From NCBI RefSeq assembly GCF_000617845.2, contig NZ_DF820425.1:1433690-1497689 (forward strand): 64,000 nt of DNA. The letters are read 5' to 3'. Under the pieces are notes generated by a model. It was not told the origin of the DNA, did not search any database, and was given only the letters and a program-made list of their open reading frames with translations. Within the stretch, counting starts at the first letter, position 1. The number at the start of each line of letters is the position of its first letter. This document shows, piece by piece, positions 9,270 to 17,706 of the stretch. This DNA comes from Bradyrhizobium sp. DOA9. Its GTDB lineage: Bacteria > Pseudomonadota > Alphaproteobacteria > Rhizobiales > Xanthobacteraceae. Position numbers and translations under genes: made by a program.

Positions 9270-9789
9270 GGGCGGCTTTTGATGTTTGTTGCGGCCCAGC
9301 ATGGGGCGCGCGGGGATCGCGAAAGGTGGGCTCTATTTACGGAGTCGATTTGGCCCGCGCAATCACCAAATCGCCATGGACCGAACTGTGGTTCAGCTCT
9401 ATGGCCTTGATGAACCAAGACCAATCAGGGTCTTGGTATACCAGCGCAGCGGTCCGCCCAGGAGCACAGGAACGTAAATTCATTTCTTGGGCGAGGAGGT
9501 TATGGCGCATTGAAATCACTATTGGAACGCCTCTAAGCCACCATGGGCCCGTCGTCGCAACTGCCGTTGAATGACGCCGCGTGCGAACCGGCGTGGCTGT
9601 TGCCCCCTTGCGGTTCTCGGGCACGTGCACCGGTTCTCGCGCTGCGGGCCGATATGCGCAGCCTGCATTCCACCCCAGCCGGGCCCCGCGACGTGTCGAC
9701 CGCCGAAACCGGATCGCCTACAGCTGCCGATGCGGTCGGCTCCGAACGTGCGTATCGGGCGGGCAGACCGGGCGCCGCGCAGGTCTGGG
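9270..9789. other. Divergent intergenic region upstream of sdhC with a 9-bp inverted repeat
   Basis: About 0.5 kb between the divergent sdhC and TSUP genes, less GC-rich than its surroundings. ACCAAGACC (9414-9422) and GGTCTTGGT (9429-9437) form a perfect inverted repeat with a 6-nt centre, a good candidate regulator site for sdh. A weak 57-codon frame on the minus strand (9337-9510) could be a leader peptide but lacks the expected codon bias. Confidence 0.45.
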
Positions 9790-10650
9790 GTGATTGCAGG
9801 TATTGATATCAGGGACATCGCCGAGCTCGCGCTGCTGCTGATCGCAACCGGCGCGCTCTCGGGATTCCTCGCCGGCGTGTTCGGCATCGGCGGCGGCGCG
9901 ATTCTCGTGCCGGTGTTCTACGAATGCTTCCGCATCGCCGGCGTGCCGCTGGAGGTGCGGATGCCGCTCTGCGTCGGCACCTCGCTTGCCGTGATCATCC
10001 CGACCTCGATCCGCTCGTTCCAGGCACATTACAAGCGCGGGGCGGTCGACATGGCGATCCTGCGGGTCTGGTGGCTGCCGATCCTGATCGGCGTCGTCTC
10101 GGGGAGCGTGGTCGCGCGCTTCGCGCCGGAGCGGCTGTTCAAGATCGTGTTCGTCGCCGTCGCCTGGTCGGCCGCGGTCCGGCTGATCTTCGCGCGCGAG
10201 AGCTGGAAGCTCGGCGATGATCTGCCGAAGGGGCCGCTAATGCGCGTCTACGGCTTCTGCGTCGGCATCCTCTCGACCCTGATGGGCATCGGCGGCGGCC
10301 TGTTCTCGAATCTGCTGATGACCTTCTACAGCCGTCCCATCCATCAGGCGGTCGCGACCTCGTCCGCGCTCGCGGTGCTGATCTCCATCCCCGGCGCACT
10401 CGGCTACATCTATGCCGGCTGGCCCGCAGCGGCGAACTATCCGGCCGTCGCCGCGCTGCAAATCCCGTTCACCCTCGGCTACGTCTCGCTGATCGGCGCC
10501 GTGCTGGTGATGCCGATGAGCCTCGTCACTGCGCCGCTGGGCGTGAAGGCCGCGCACGCGATGTCGAAGCGCACGCTGGAGATGGCGTTCGGGTGCTATC
10601 TGTTGATCGTCGGCAGCCGGTTTGTGCTGAGCTTGGTGGGCGGACAGTAG
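9790..10650 (+). CDS. TSUP/TauE-SafE family membrane exporter
   Basis: Integral membrane protein of 286 residues, proposed to export sulfite, sulfoacetate or similar organosulfur anions. The two-fold repeat of the family is clear: GVFGIGGGAILVPVF in the first half and LMGIGGGLFSNLLMTF in the second, each opening a set of about four helices. ATSSALAVLISIPGALGYI is also typical. GTG at 9790 is chosen because the residues upstream are Arg/Pro-rich and non-membrane, and because the resulting length fits the family. Substrate unknown; it stands alone with a palindromic repeat just downstream. Confidence 0.85.
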   Translation: MIAGIDIRDIAELALLLIATGALSGFLAGVFGIGGGAILVPVFYECFRIAGVPLEVRMPLCVGTSLAVIIPTSIRSFQAHYKRGAVDMAILRVWWLPILIGVVSGSVVARFAPERLFKIVFVAVAWSAAVRLIFARESWKLGDDLPKGPLMRVYGFCVGILSTLMGIGGGLFSNLLMTFYSRPIHQAVATSSALAVLISIPGALGYIYAGWPAAANYPAVAALQIPFTLGYVSLIGAVLVMPMSLVTAPLGVKAAHAMSKRTLEMAFGCYLLIVGSRFVLSLVGGQ

Positions 10651-10664
10651 CCGCCACATCCTCC

Positions 10665-10749
10665 GTCATTGCGAGCGCAGCGAAGCAATCCAGAGTCTTT
10701 CCGCGGCGGCAGTCTAGATTACTTCGTCGCAAGCGCTTCTCGCAATGAC
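10665..10749. repeat. GTCATTGCGAGC-type palindromic repeat, copy 1
   Basis: An 85-bp imperfect inverted repeat beginning GTCATTGCGAGCGCAGCG and ending CTCGCAATGAC, with inner AAGCAATCCAG facing a degraded partner (CTAGATTACTT). Related copies lie at 19595-19678, 27913-27995 and 33334-33402. It lies between the TSUP gene and a convergent gene. Confidence 0.88.
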
Positions 10750-10812
10750 GGGCTGAGAGCGTGCGATATACTGAGCGAATGGCGTGAACGTCGACCGGAT
10801 TGAGGCGGCGAA

Positions 10813-11238
10813 CTAGTCCTTCAATCGTACTTCGCTGTGCCGCCACATCCGGAGGTCGCCGATGCCTTCTATGCGATCGGCGTCTGAAAGCGCCTTCAAC
10901 CGCGCTGCGATCATTTCGCTGGTTATTGGCCGTCCAGCTTCTTTGAATTGCGTCTCCGCAAGAACCACTATCGCGGCCGTCTTCCTCCAGCGCTCCGTCA
11001 GAAGCGAGAGGATGACTTCATCCAGCTGCTGTTCGGTCACTGACGATGGGAGCTGCACGTCAGCCCACGCGAGCTCACTAAAGACTGTCGGCTCCTCGCG
11101 ATCGGCCTTTGGGGGCTCCAGATCCGGATATTGATCGTAGATCGGCTGAAGCAACTCATCCTCTAAAGCAGCGACGACCTCGTCGAGCCAGTCTCCCAGC
11201 TCGATCCTCTCAGCCTTGGCAAGCCCGGCAATAGCCAT
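10813..11238 (-). CDS. Hypothetical protein, DUF3658-like C-terminus, possibly frame-split at its 5' end
   Basis: A 141-residue soluble protein of unknown function. Its C-terminal half (AETQFKEAGRPITSEMIAARL through GDLRMWRHSEVRL) resembles small DUF3658-type proteins. The middle is acidic (DEVVAALEDELLQPIYDQYP). ATG at 11238 has AAGGAG 14 bases upstream, rather far. A second frame, offset by one base, starts at 11309 with a good GGGGGAC site; it reads MKLEQAVRINEHLLAAYKEL, then overlaps this gene and stops at 11163. Those residues look like a natural helical N-terminus, so the two frames may be one gene broken by a frameshift near 11240 (inference). Confidence 0.6.
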   Translation of the reverse strand: MAIAGLAKAERIELGDWLDEVVAALEDELLQPIYDQYPDLEPPKADREEPTVFSELAWADVQLPSSVTEQQLDEVILSLLTERWRKTAAIVVLAETQFKEAGRPITSEMIAARLKALSDADRIEGIGDLRMWRHSEVRLKD

Positions 11239-11335
11239 TCGGGCCTGGTTAGCTCCTTGTACGCAGCCAGGAGATGTTCGTTGATCCGGACCGCCTGCTC
11301 GAGTTTCATGTCCCCCGCCCCCGGAGCGTTTGCTC

Positions 11336-12865
11336 CTACTTCTTCGCGTAGATATCCTTGTACGTATCCCGCAGCACGTTCTTCTGCACCTTGCCCATCG
11401 TATTGCGCGGCAGCTCGTCGACCACGAACACCCGCTTGGGCATCTTGAATTTCGCGAGGCGTCCGTCCAGGCCCTTCAGCACGGCCGCTTCATCGATGCT
11501 CGCGCCGGGCTGGCGTACCAGCACCGCCGTGACGCCCTCGCCGAAATCGGCATGCGGCACGCCGATCACGGCGGATTCGACCACGCCGGGCATGGCGTCG
11601 ATCTCGCTCTCGATCTCCTTCGGGTAGACGTTGAAGCCGCCGGAGATCACGAGATCCTTGCCGCGGCCGAGAATGTGGACGTATCCCTTCGCGTCGATCT
11701 TGCCGAGATCGCCGGTGATGAAGAAGCCATCGGGCCGAAATTCGGCCTCGGTCTTCTCCGGCATGCGCCAATAGCCCTTGAAGACGTTGGGACCCTTCAC
11801 CTCGATCATGCCGATTTCGTCGCGCGGCAGCTCCTTCCCTGTTTCAGGATCGGTGACGCGCACGGAAACGCCGGGGAGCGGAAAGCCGACCGCGCCAGGC
11901 ACGCGCTCGCCGTCATAGGGGTTCGAGGTGTTCATGTTGGTTTCGGTCATGCCGTAGCGCTCGAGCACGGCATGACCCGTGCGCGCCGACCATTCGCGGT
12001 GGGTCTCGGCCAGGAGCGGTGCCGAGCCCGAGATGAACAGCCGCATGTGCTTCGTCGTTTCATGCGACAGCGCGGGGTTCTGCAGCAGGCGGGTGTAGAA
12101 GGTCGGCACGCCCATCAGCACCGTCGCGCGCGCCATCAGCTTGACGATCAGGTCCGGATCGAGCTTCGGCAGGAAGATCATCGATGCGCGCGCGAACAGC
12201 GTCACGTTGGTCGCCACGAACAGGCCGTGGGTGTGGTAGATCGGCAGCGCGTGGATCAGGACGTCCTTGTCGGTGAAGCGCCAATAATCGACGAGCGAGA
12301 GCGAGTTGGACGCCAGATTGTCGTGGCTGAGCATCGCGCCCTTGGAGCGGCCGGTGGTGCCCGAGGTGTAGAGGATCGCGGCGAGATCGTCGCTTTCACG
12401 CCGCACGGTCGTGAATTCGCGGCTCGCGCTGTCGGCGGCTTCCGTCAGCGAGCCCTTGCCGTCAGCCCCGAGCGTCTCGACCTTCGCCTTCACCTTCGCG
12501 GCGATCGGCGCAAGCCCTTCCGCCTTGGAGGGATCGCAGACCACGAGCGACGGCTCGGCATCGCCGATGAAGTAGTCGAGCTCGTTGAGCGTATAGGCCG
12601 TGTTCAGCGGCAGATAGACCGCGCCGGCGCGCACCGTGCCGAGATAGAGCACGATGTTGGCGACCGACTTCTCCACCTGCACCGCGACGCGGTCGCCGGG
12701 CTTCACGCCGCGCCCGACCAGCACGTTGGCCATCTGGCCCGCGCGCGCGATCAGATCGCCATAGCTGATATGGACGCCGTCATGCGTCTCGATCGCGAGC
12801 CGCTTCGGATCGTCGAGGCCGTCGAACAGGCGGGAAAACAGGTTGGCGTTGGCAGCTTGGTTCAT
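11336..12865 (-). CDS. matB: Malonyl-CoA synthetase
   Basis: Adenylate-forming ligase of 509 residues that makes malonyl-CoA from malonate, ATP and CoA in the cytoplasm. It closely resembles the Rhodopseudomonas MatB sequence I know. The AMP-binding P-loop is YTSGTTGRSKGAMLSH. The LPIYHTHGLFVATN segment and the ERYGMTETNMNTSNPYDG motif are characteristic of MatB. GDLGKID marks the hinge and MGKVQKN contains the catalytic C-terminal Lys, in a motif known to be acetylated in the R. palustris enzyme. A divergent SDR starts 87 bp away. No malonate decarboxylase or transporter is adjacent. Confidence 0.95.
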   Translation of the reverse strand: MNQAANANLFSRLFDGLDDPKRLAIETHDGVHISYGDLIARAGQMANVLVGRGVKPGDRVAVQVEKSVANIVLYLGTVRAGAVYLPLNTAYTLNELDYFIGDAEPSLVVCDPSKAEGLAPIAAKVKAKVETLGADGKGSLTEAADSASREFTTVRRESDDLAAILYTSGTTGRSKGAMLSHDNLASNSLSLVDYWRFTDKDVLIHALPIYHTHGLFVATNVTLFARASMIFLPKLDPDLIVKLMARATVLMGVPTFYTRLLQNPALSHETTKHMRLFISGSAPLLAETHREWSARTGHAVLERYGMTETNMNTSNPYDGERVPGAVGFPLPGVSVRVTDPETGKELPRDEIGMIEVKGPNVFKGYWRMPEKTEAEFRPDGFFITGDLGKIDAKGYVHILGRGKDLVISGGFNVYPKEIESEIDAMPGVVESAVIGVPHADFGEGVTAVLVRQPGASIDEAAVLKGLDGRLAKFKMPKRVFVVDELPRNTMGKVQKNVLRDTYKDIYAKK

Positions 12866-12952
12866 GCAACATTCCTCGCCGGCTTGAGGCCGGTCAAAAC
12901 CGAGGGCTGGATTAGCAAAAACCGCCCCGATGAAGCAACGGAGACAGTTTGC

Positions 12953-13714
12953 ATGTCAAAAAGCGGGAAACGCGTGGCCTGGGTCACGGGCGGTGGCAGC
13001 GGGATCGGGGAGGCCGGCGCCGAGGCGCTGGCTGCCGACGGCTGGATGGTGGTGGTGTCCGGCCGGCGGCAGTCGGCCCTCGACGCCGTGGTGGCGAACA
13101 TCATCAAAGCCGGTGGGGCAGCCGAGGCCATGGCACTCGACGTCTCCGACGCGGCCGCGGCCCAGACGGCAGCGGACCAGATCGTCGCAAAGCACGGCCG
13201 CATCGACCTGCTTGTCAACAATGCCGGCATCAATGTTCCCAAGCGCAGCTGGCAGGACATGGAGCTGGAGGGCTGGGATCGGCTGGTCCAGGTCAATCTC
13301 AACGGCGTGCTCTATTGCATGCGCGCCGTGCTGCCGACGATGCGCAAGCAGCAGGACGGCGCGATCATCAATGTCTCATCCTGGGCCGGCCGTCACGTCT
13401 CGAAGATGCCGGGCCCGGCCTACACCACGACCAAGCACGCGGTGCTGGCGCTGACCCATTCCTTCAATATGGACGAATGCGTCAACGGCCTGCGCGCCTG
13501 CTGCCTGATGCCGGGCGAGGTGGCGACGCCGATCCTGAAGCTGCGGCCGGTGGTGCCGAGCGAAGCCGAGCAGGCGAAGATGCTGCAGCCCGAAGATCTC
13601 GGCCGCACCATTGCCTTCATCGCGAACATGCCGGCCAGGGTCTGCATCAACGAAGTGCTGATCAGCCCGACGCATAATCGCGGATTAATCCAGACGCCGA
13701 ACAGCAGGGATTGA
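12953..13714 (+). CDS. SDR-family NAD(P)-dependent oxidoreductase
   Basis: Classical short-chain dehydrogenase of 253 residues. The cofactor motif is TGGGSGIG near residue 12, followed by the structural NNAG, the catalytic Ser in NVSSWAG and the catalytic YTTTK (Y-x3-K). The substrate cannot be predicted. ATG at 12953 is used because the TGGGSGIG motif then sits at the usual distance from the N-terminus; in-frame sequence upstream is antisense to matB. It is divergent from matB and may share its promoter region. Confidence 0.9.
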   Translation: MSKSGKRVAWVTGGGSGIGEAGAEALAADGWMVVVSGRRQSALDAVVANIIKAGGAAEAMALDVSDAAAAQTAADQIVAKHGRIDLLVNNAGINVPKRSWQDMELEGWDRLVQVNLNGVLYCMRAVLPTMRKQQDGAIINVSSWAGRHVSKMPGPAYTTTKHAVLALTHSFNMDECVNGLRACCLMPGEVATPILKLRPVVPSEAEQAKMLQPEDLGRTIAFIANMPARVCINEVLISPTHNRGLIQTPNSRD

Positions 13715-13735
13715 GGCCTCAACAGGCACACTGCA

Positions 13736-13820
13736 GTAGGGTGGGCAAAGGCGCAGAGCGCCGTGCCCACCATCTCTCTCGATTGCGGTTGGTGGGCACG
13801 CTGCGCTTTGCCCACCCTAC
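13736..13820. repeat. GTAGGGTGGGCAAAG-type palindromic repeat, copy 1
   Basis: An 85-bp inverted repeat. The left end GTAGGGTGGGCAAAG pairs with the right end CTTTGCCCACCCTAC, and inner arms GTGCCCACCA and TGGTGGGCAC form a second stem pair. A second copy is at 18836-18924. It lies between the SDR gene and the fasciclin gene; the remaining 13821-14039 holds the fasciclin promoter region but no clear motif. Confidence 0.9.
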
Positions 13821-14039
13821 GGCACCGTACGCCTGCGTGCGTGTTCGCGCCGCACGGACATCCCCTCACATAGTTTCACCCATCACAAAGAATTTTTCCC
13901 CGAAACCGCACCTCAAACCCTCCCGTAGTTCGGTCCAACGACGGCACTGCTGCATCACCCCTCAACTGTCGCAGGCGCCGTTGTTGCCCCAACTCAACGC
14001 CGGCCATCGCCGGTCTTAATTCAATCGGGAGACTCTCTC

Positions 14040-14594
14040 ATGTCGAAGCGCATTGCCTATCTCGCTGCCGCCGCCTTCAGCGTCCTCGCCATCACCGCGA
14101 CCGTCGTCGCGCCCGTCAGCGCCGAGGAAAAGACCGTCATGGTCGGCGGCGCCGCGATGTTCCCCTCGAAGAACATCGTGCAGAACGCGGTCAACTCCAA
14201 GGACCACACCACGCTGGTGGCGGCGGTGAAGGCCGCGGGCCTGGTGCCGACGCTTGAAGGCAAGGGCCCGTTCACGGTGTTCGCGCCGACCAACGCCGCC
14301 TTCGGCAAGCTGCCGGCCGGCACCGTCGACAACCTCGTCAAGCCCGAGAACAAGGCGACGCTGACCAAGATCCTCACCTATCACGTCGTGCCGGGCAAGC
14401 TCGCGGCGTCCGACCTCACCGACGGCAAGAAGCTGAAGACCGCCGAAGGCGAGGAGCTGACGGTCAAGAAGATGGACGGCAAGGTCTGGATCGTCGACGC
14501 CAAGGGCGGCACCTCGATGGTGACGATCTCCAACGTCAACCAGTCCAACGGCGTGATCCACGTGGTCGACACCGTGCTGATGCCGGCGACGTAA
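14040..14594 (+). CDS. Exported fasciclin-domain protein
   Basis: A 184-residue protein with a Sec signal peptide (residues 1 to about 28, ending VSA before EEKTVMVGG) and one FAS1 domain. The H1 motif GPFTVFAPTNAAFGKLP and the H2 motif NGVIHVVDTVLMP are complete, and YHVVPGKL is also typical. FAS1 proteins mediate adhesion or surface interactions; in rhizobia related proteins (Nex18-type) have been linked to symbiosis. It is monocistronic, ended by a strong terminator at 14641. Confidence 0.93.
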   Translation: MSKRIAYLAAAAFSVLAITATVVAPVSAEEKTVMVGGAAMFPSKNIVQNAVNSKDHTTLVAAVKAAGLVPTLEGKGPFTVFAPTNAAFGKLPAGTVDNLVKPENKATLTKILTYHVVPGKLAASDLTDGKKLKTAEGEELTVKKMDGKVWIVDAKGGTSMVTISNVNQSNGVIHVVDTVLMPAT

Positions 14595-14640
14595 CTCCGC
14601 GCGATCCTGTTTCATCCCCGAACAGGATGCCGTCAGACCG

Positions 14641-14669
14641 CGAGCCGGGGATACCCGGCTCGCTTTTTT
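14641..14669 (+). terminator. Rho-independent terminator of the fasciclin gene
   Basis: The stem CGAGCCGGG (14641-14649) and CCCGGCTCG (14654-14662) has a 4-nt GATA loop and is followed by C and six T. This is the clearest intrinsic terminator in the window, 47 bp after the stop codon. Confidence 0.93.
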
Positions 14670-14776
14670 GTGACCACAATAGCCTCACGACATCGATTCG
14701 ATGGCGGACGGCATGTAACGAAAGCCGAAACACCGGCGTATAATTGCTGTCACACGACCTCAGAATGGAACCCGCC

Positions 14777-15406
14777 ATGGCGAGCCTCACTGTCACCGAC
14801 GAGCAGGTCACGGCTACCAAGTCCAAAGTGATCCAGCCGGCCTGGGTGCGGGTCATGCATTGGATCAACGCCCTGGCCATGATCCTGATGATCCTCTCGG
14901 GCTGGCAGATCTACAACGCCTCGCCGCTGTTCGACTTCCGCTTTCCGCGCGAATACACGCTGGGCGGCTGGCTGGGCGGCGGCCTGCTCTGGCATTTTGC
15001 GGCGATGTGGCTCTTGATGATCAACGGCCTCGCTTATCTCGTCACCGGCATCGCCACCGGCCGCTTCCGCAAGAAGCTGCTGCCGATCACGGCATCCGGC
15101 GTGCTCCATGACGTCAGGGCTGCGCTGACCTTCAAGCTCGGCCATGACGATCTCACCGTCTACAATTACGTGCAGCGGCTGCTCTATGCCGGCATCATCG
15201 TGGTCGGCGTGCTGATCGTGCTGTCGGGCCTTGCGATGTGGAAGCCCGTGCAGCTCTATTATCTCGTGATGCTGTTCGGCGATTATCCGGCCGCGCGCTA
15301 TGTCCACTTCTTCTGCATGGCCGCGATCTGCGCGTTTCTGGTCGTTCACGTCCTGCTTGCGCTGCTGGTGCCAAAGAGCCTGCGCGCGATGATCATCGGC
15401 CGCTGA
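14777..15406 (+). CDS. Cytochrome b561-type membrane subunit
   Basis: Di-haem membrane cytochrome of 209 residues with four helices. The first contains VRVMHWINALAMILMILSGW, whose His is a typical haem ligand. Others are LLWHFAAMWLLMINGLAYLV, LLYAGIIVVGVLIVLSGLAMW and YVHFFCMAAICAFLVVHVLL. It should pass quinol electrons to the molybdoenzyme encoded 14 bp downstream. ATG at 14777 has GGAAC just before it; ATG 14765 is an alternative. The two genes form an operon. Confidence 0.85.
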   Translation: MASLTVTDEQVTATKSKVIQPAWVRVMHWINALAMILMILSGWQIYNASPLFDFRFPREYTLGGWLGGGLLWHFAAMWLLMINGLAYLVTGIATGRFRKKLLPITASGVLHDVRAALTFKLGHDDLTVYNYVQRLLYAGIIVVGVLIVLSGLAMWKPVQLYYLVMLFGDYPAARYVHFFCMAAICAFLVVHVLLALLVPKSLRAMIIGR

Positions 15407-15420
15407 TTGGGAGAATTATC

Positions 15421-16203
15421 ATGGCCAAGCGTCCTTTCCTGATCCCCGGCGTCGACAAGCGGCTCCTGATCAAGGACTCCATCAAGACCATGCCCGACGT
15501 CACCCGCCGCCGCTTCATCGCGGGCGGCGCCAGCCTGGGGGCGCTGACGCTGCTCACGGGTTGCGACGTGATCGATTCGTCTTCGGCCGAGACCATGCTG
15601 GCGAAGGTCTCGAAATTCAACGACGCGGTGCAGGCCTTCATCTTCAATCCCGACGCGCTGGCGGCGACCTTCCCCGAAAGCGCGATCACCAAGCCGTTCC
15701 CGTTCAACGCCTATTACGATCTCGACGACGCGCCCGACATCTCGGCCGCGGACTGGAAGCTCGAGGTACGCGGCCTCGTCGACAACAAGAAGTCCTGGAC
15801 GCTGGAGGAGCTCCACAAGCTGCCGCAGGTGACGCAAGTGACGCGCCACATCTGCGTCGAGGGCTGGAGCGCGATCGGCAGCTGGACCGGCACGCCCTTG
15901 CGCGATTTCCTGAAGCTGATCGGCGCCGACACTCGCGCGAAATATGTCTGGTTCCAGTGCGCCGACAAGGACGGCTACAACTCGCCGCTGGACATGCGCA
16001 GCGCACTGCACCCGCAGACGCAGATGACGTTCAAATACGCTGGCGAGATCCTGCCGCGCGCCTACGGCTTCCCGATGAAGATCCGCGTGCCGACCAAGCT
16101 CGGCTTCAAGAATCCGAAATACGTGGTCTCGATGGAAGTCACCAACGACTACAAGGGCGGCTATTGGGAAGACCAGGGGTATAATTCGTTCAGCGGGAGC
16201 TGA
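15421..16203 (+). CDS. Tat-exported molybdopterin oxidoreductase (sulfite oxidase/MsrP-like)
   Basis: Predicted periplasmic Mo-cofactor enzyme of 260 residues. The twin-arginine signal VTRRRFIAGGASLGALTLL is followed by LLTGC, which could also be a lipobox. The Mo-ligand Cys lies in TRHICVEGWSAIGSWTGTPL. C-terminal AYGFPMKIRVP and MEVTNDYKGGYWEDQGY match the SuoxA/YedY family. With the preceding cytochrome b561 it resembles the MsrPQ methionine sulfoxide repair pair, although the membrane partner is not of the MsrQ type. GGGAG precedes ATG 15421. The substrate is not known. Confidence 0.88.
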   Translation: MAKRPFLIPGVDKRLLIKDSIKTMPDVTRRRFIAGGASLGALTLLTGCDVIDSSSAETMLAKVSKFNDAVQAFIFNPDALAATFPESAITKPFPFNAYYDLDDAPDISAADWKLEVRGLVDNKKSWTLEELHKLPQVTQVTRHICVEGWSAIGSWTGTPLRDFLKLIGADTRAKYVWFQCADKDGYNSPLDMRSALHPQTQMTFKYAGEILPRAYGFPMKIRVPTKLGFKNPKYVVSMEVTNDYKGGYWEDQGYNSFSGS

Positions 16204-16207
16204 GAGG

Positions 16208-16275
16208 GCGAATAGCGAATGGGGAGTAGCAAGTAGGAAGCAATGAAGCCTGTCCGGTCTCCATTCGCTATTCGC
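16208..16275. terminator. Long-armed inverted repeat between convergent genes
   Basis: GCGAATAGCGAATGG (16208-16222) and CCATTCGCTATTCGC (16261-16275) are perfect 15-bp complements around a 38-nt loop. The right arm enters the end of the MFS coding sequence. Its position between convergent genes suggests a bidirectional terminator, but the arms themselves contain tandem GCGAATA units. Confidence 0.5.
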
Positions 16276-17476
16276 TATTCACCATTCGCCTTTCTGGCCC
16301 CACCTTCCTCTGGCACAGCGCCGCCACCGCCCCCAGCGCCAGCAGCGCCGCCGACACATTCAGCGCGTAGCTCAAGCTCCCCAGCGCGTCCGTGATCGCG
16401 CCGACCGCGATCGGCCCGAGCGTTTGCCCGATGCCGAACGAGATCGTCATCGCCGCGATCGCGGTCGGCCACACCTCTGGCGGATAGTTGAAGCGGACGA
16501 AGGCGGTGGTGGAGCCGACCACGGCGAAAAACGCGACGCCGAACACGATCGCCGAGACTGCGAGCCAGGCCGGCGAATGCCCGAGCATCGGCAGGGCTGC
16601 GCCAGCTGCGTTGGTGCCGAGGATGATGGCGGTGGCAAGTCCGCCGCGATCGAGCGCCAGCACGCCGCGCCAGGCCCAGGGCGTCACGAACGCGGACAGG
16701 CCAATCAGGCCCCAGAACGCCGCCTGCGCCGCGGCCCCGCCGCCGCCGTCGCGCACATAGGCGATCATGAAGGTCATGTAGGCGATGTAGCCGGCGCCGA
16801 ACAGGAAATAGCCGGCGAGATAGATCAGCACCGGCAGGATCGCGAACGAGGTGTGACTGCCTTCCGAGAAGCGCGCGCCGCTCTCGATGCGGATCAGGAA
16901 CAGCGGGATCGTCATCGCGATCGACAGCAGCGTCAGCGCCCACCACACGATCCACCACGAGCCGGAGCCGAAATATTGCAGCGTGAACGGAGCGATCAGC
17001 CCGGAGGACAGAATGCCGATGCCGGGCCCGGCATAGAACAGGCTCAGCAGGAAATTGGCCCGTTCGGGCCGCGACTGGGCGATGGTGGCGGCGAGCGCGC
17101 CGCCGGCGACGAAGCCGGCCGCCGCGCCCAGGCCCAGCACCAGGCGCGCCAGGCTCAGTGCGACGAAATTGCCGGTCAGCGCGCAGGTGGCGAGCGCGAC
17201 GACGCAGGCAATTGTTCCGCCGCGGATTGCGGCCGCCCAGCCGACGCGCCGGATCAGGCGGGACGCCACCAATGCGCCCACGAGATAGCCGACGGCGTTG
17301 ATCGTGTTCATGAAACCGGCTGCCGAGTAGGACCAGCCGAGGTCCTCCCGCATGTCCGGCAGCACCAGCGCATAGGCAAAGCGGCCGATGCCGAGCCCGA
17401 CCGTCGCTGCCAGCGACAGGGTCAGGATCAGCCGCGCGGGATGTGCGTCGGGCAGGGGGCGATCAGGGGCGTGCAA
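16268..17476 (-). CDS. MFS transporter (YbfB/YjiJ-type)
   Basis: Major facilitator of about 402 residues with 12 predicted helices. It begins LILTLSLAATVGLGIGRFAYALVLPDMREDLGWSYSAAGF, the typical N-terminus of YbfB/YjiJ proteins. The A-loop-like sequence RLIRRVGWAAAIRGG follows helix 2. TTG at 17476, preceded by GGAG, is proposed as start because it leaves a short polar N-terminus; an in-frame upstream TTG at 17554 would add 26 non-membrane residues. Substrate unknown. Convergent with the Mo-oxidoreductase and divergent from leuB. Confidence 0.84.
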   Translation of the reverse strand: MHAPDRPLPDAHPARLILTLSLAATVGLGIGRFAYALVLPDMREDLGWSYSAAGFMNTINAVGYLVGALVASRLIRRVGWAAAIRGGTIACVVALATCALTGNFVALSLARLVLGLGAAAGFVAGGALAATIAQSRPERANFLLSLFYAGPGIGILSSGLIAPFTLQYFGSGSWWIVWWALTLLSIAMTIPLFLIRIESGARFSEGSHTSFAILPVLIYLAGYFLFGAGYIAYMTFMIAYVRDGGGGAAAQAAFWGLIGLSAFVTPWAWRGVLALDRGGLATAIILGTNAAGAALPMLGHSPAWLAVSAIVFGVAFFAVVGSTTAFVRFNYPPEVWPTAIAAMTISFGIGQTLGPIAVGAITDALGSLSYALNVSAALLALGAVAALCQRKVGPERRMVNSE

Positions 17477-17599
17477 GGGGATACTCCGGCCCTCCCAGTG
17501 TGGCAGGCCCCGCCCGCCTTGCACAGCCGCACCCCGGCAATGGTGTCTTGCCAAGCGCGCAACGCCGCTCTAGCACTCCGGCCGAAATTCTTCCCGCTC

Positions 17600-17683
17600 G
17601 TCATGCCGAGGGACCCACTTGGCTTGACCCGGGCATCCATCCTTTCAACAAAGCTGGATTGCCAGGGCAAGCCCGGCAATGAC
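17600..17683. repeat. Two-hairpin palindromic repeat (GTCATGCC type), diverged
   Basis: An 84-bp element starting GTCATGCC and ending CCCGGCAATGAC, with inner GGGCATCCATCC and TGGATTGCC. It has the same architecture as 6541-6609 but a partly scrambled left arm and a longer spacer (ctttcaacaaagc). It lies 23 bp upstream of leuB. Confidence 0.85.
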
Positions 17684-17706
17684 GAGATAAAACTGAGGAC
17701 ACGACC

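Noticed and set aside
9337..9510. 57-codon minus-strand frame upstream of sdhC
   Set aside because: It has no clear ribosome site and weak codon bias. It could be a leader peptide but cannot be supported from sequence alone.
11330..12952. Plus-strand extension of the SDR gene over matB
   Set aside because: In-frame but antisense to matB; the SDR motif spacing and the ATG at 12953 fit the normal SDR start.
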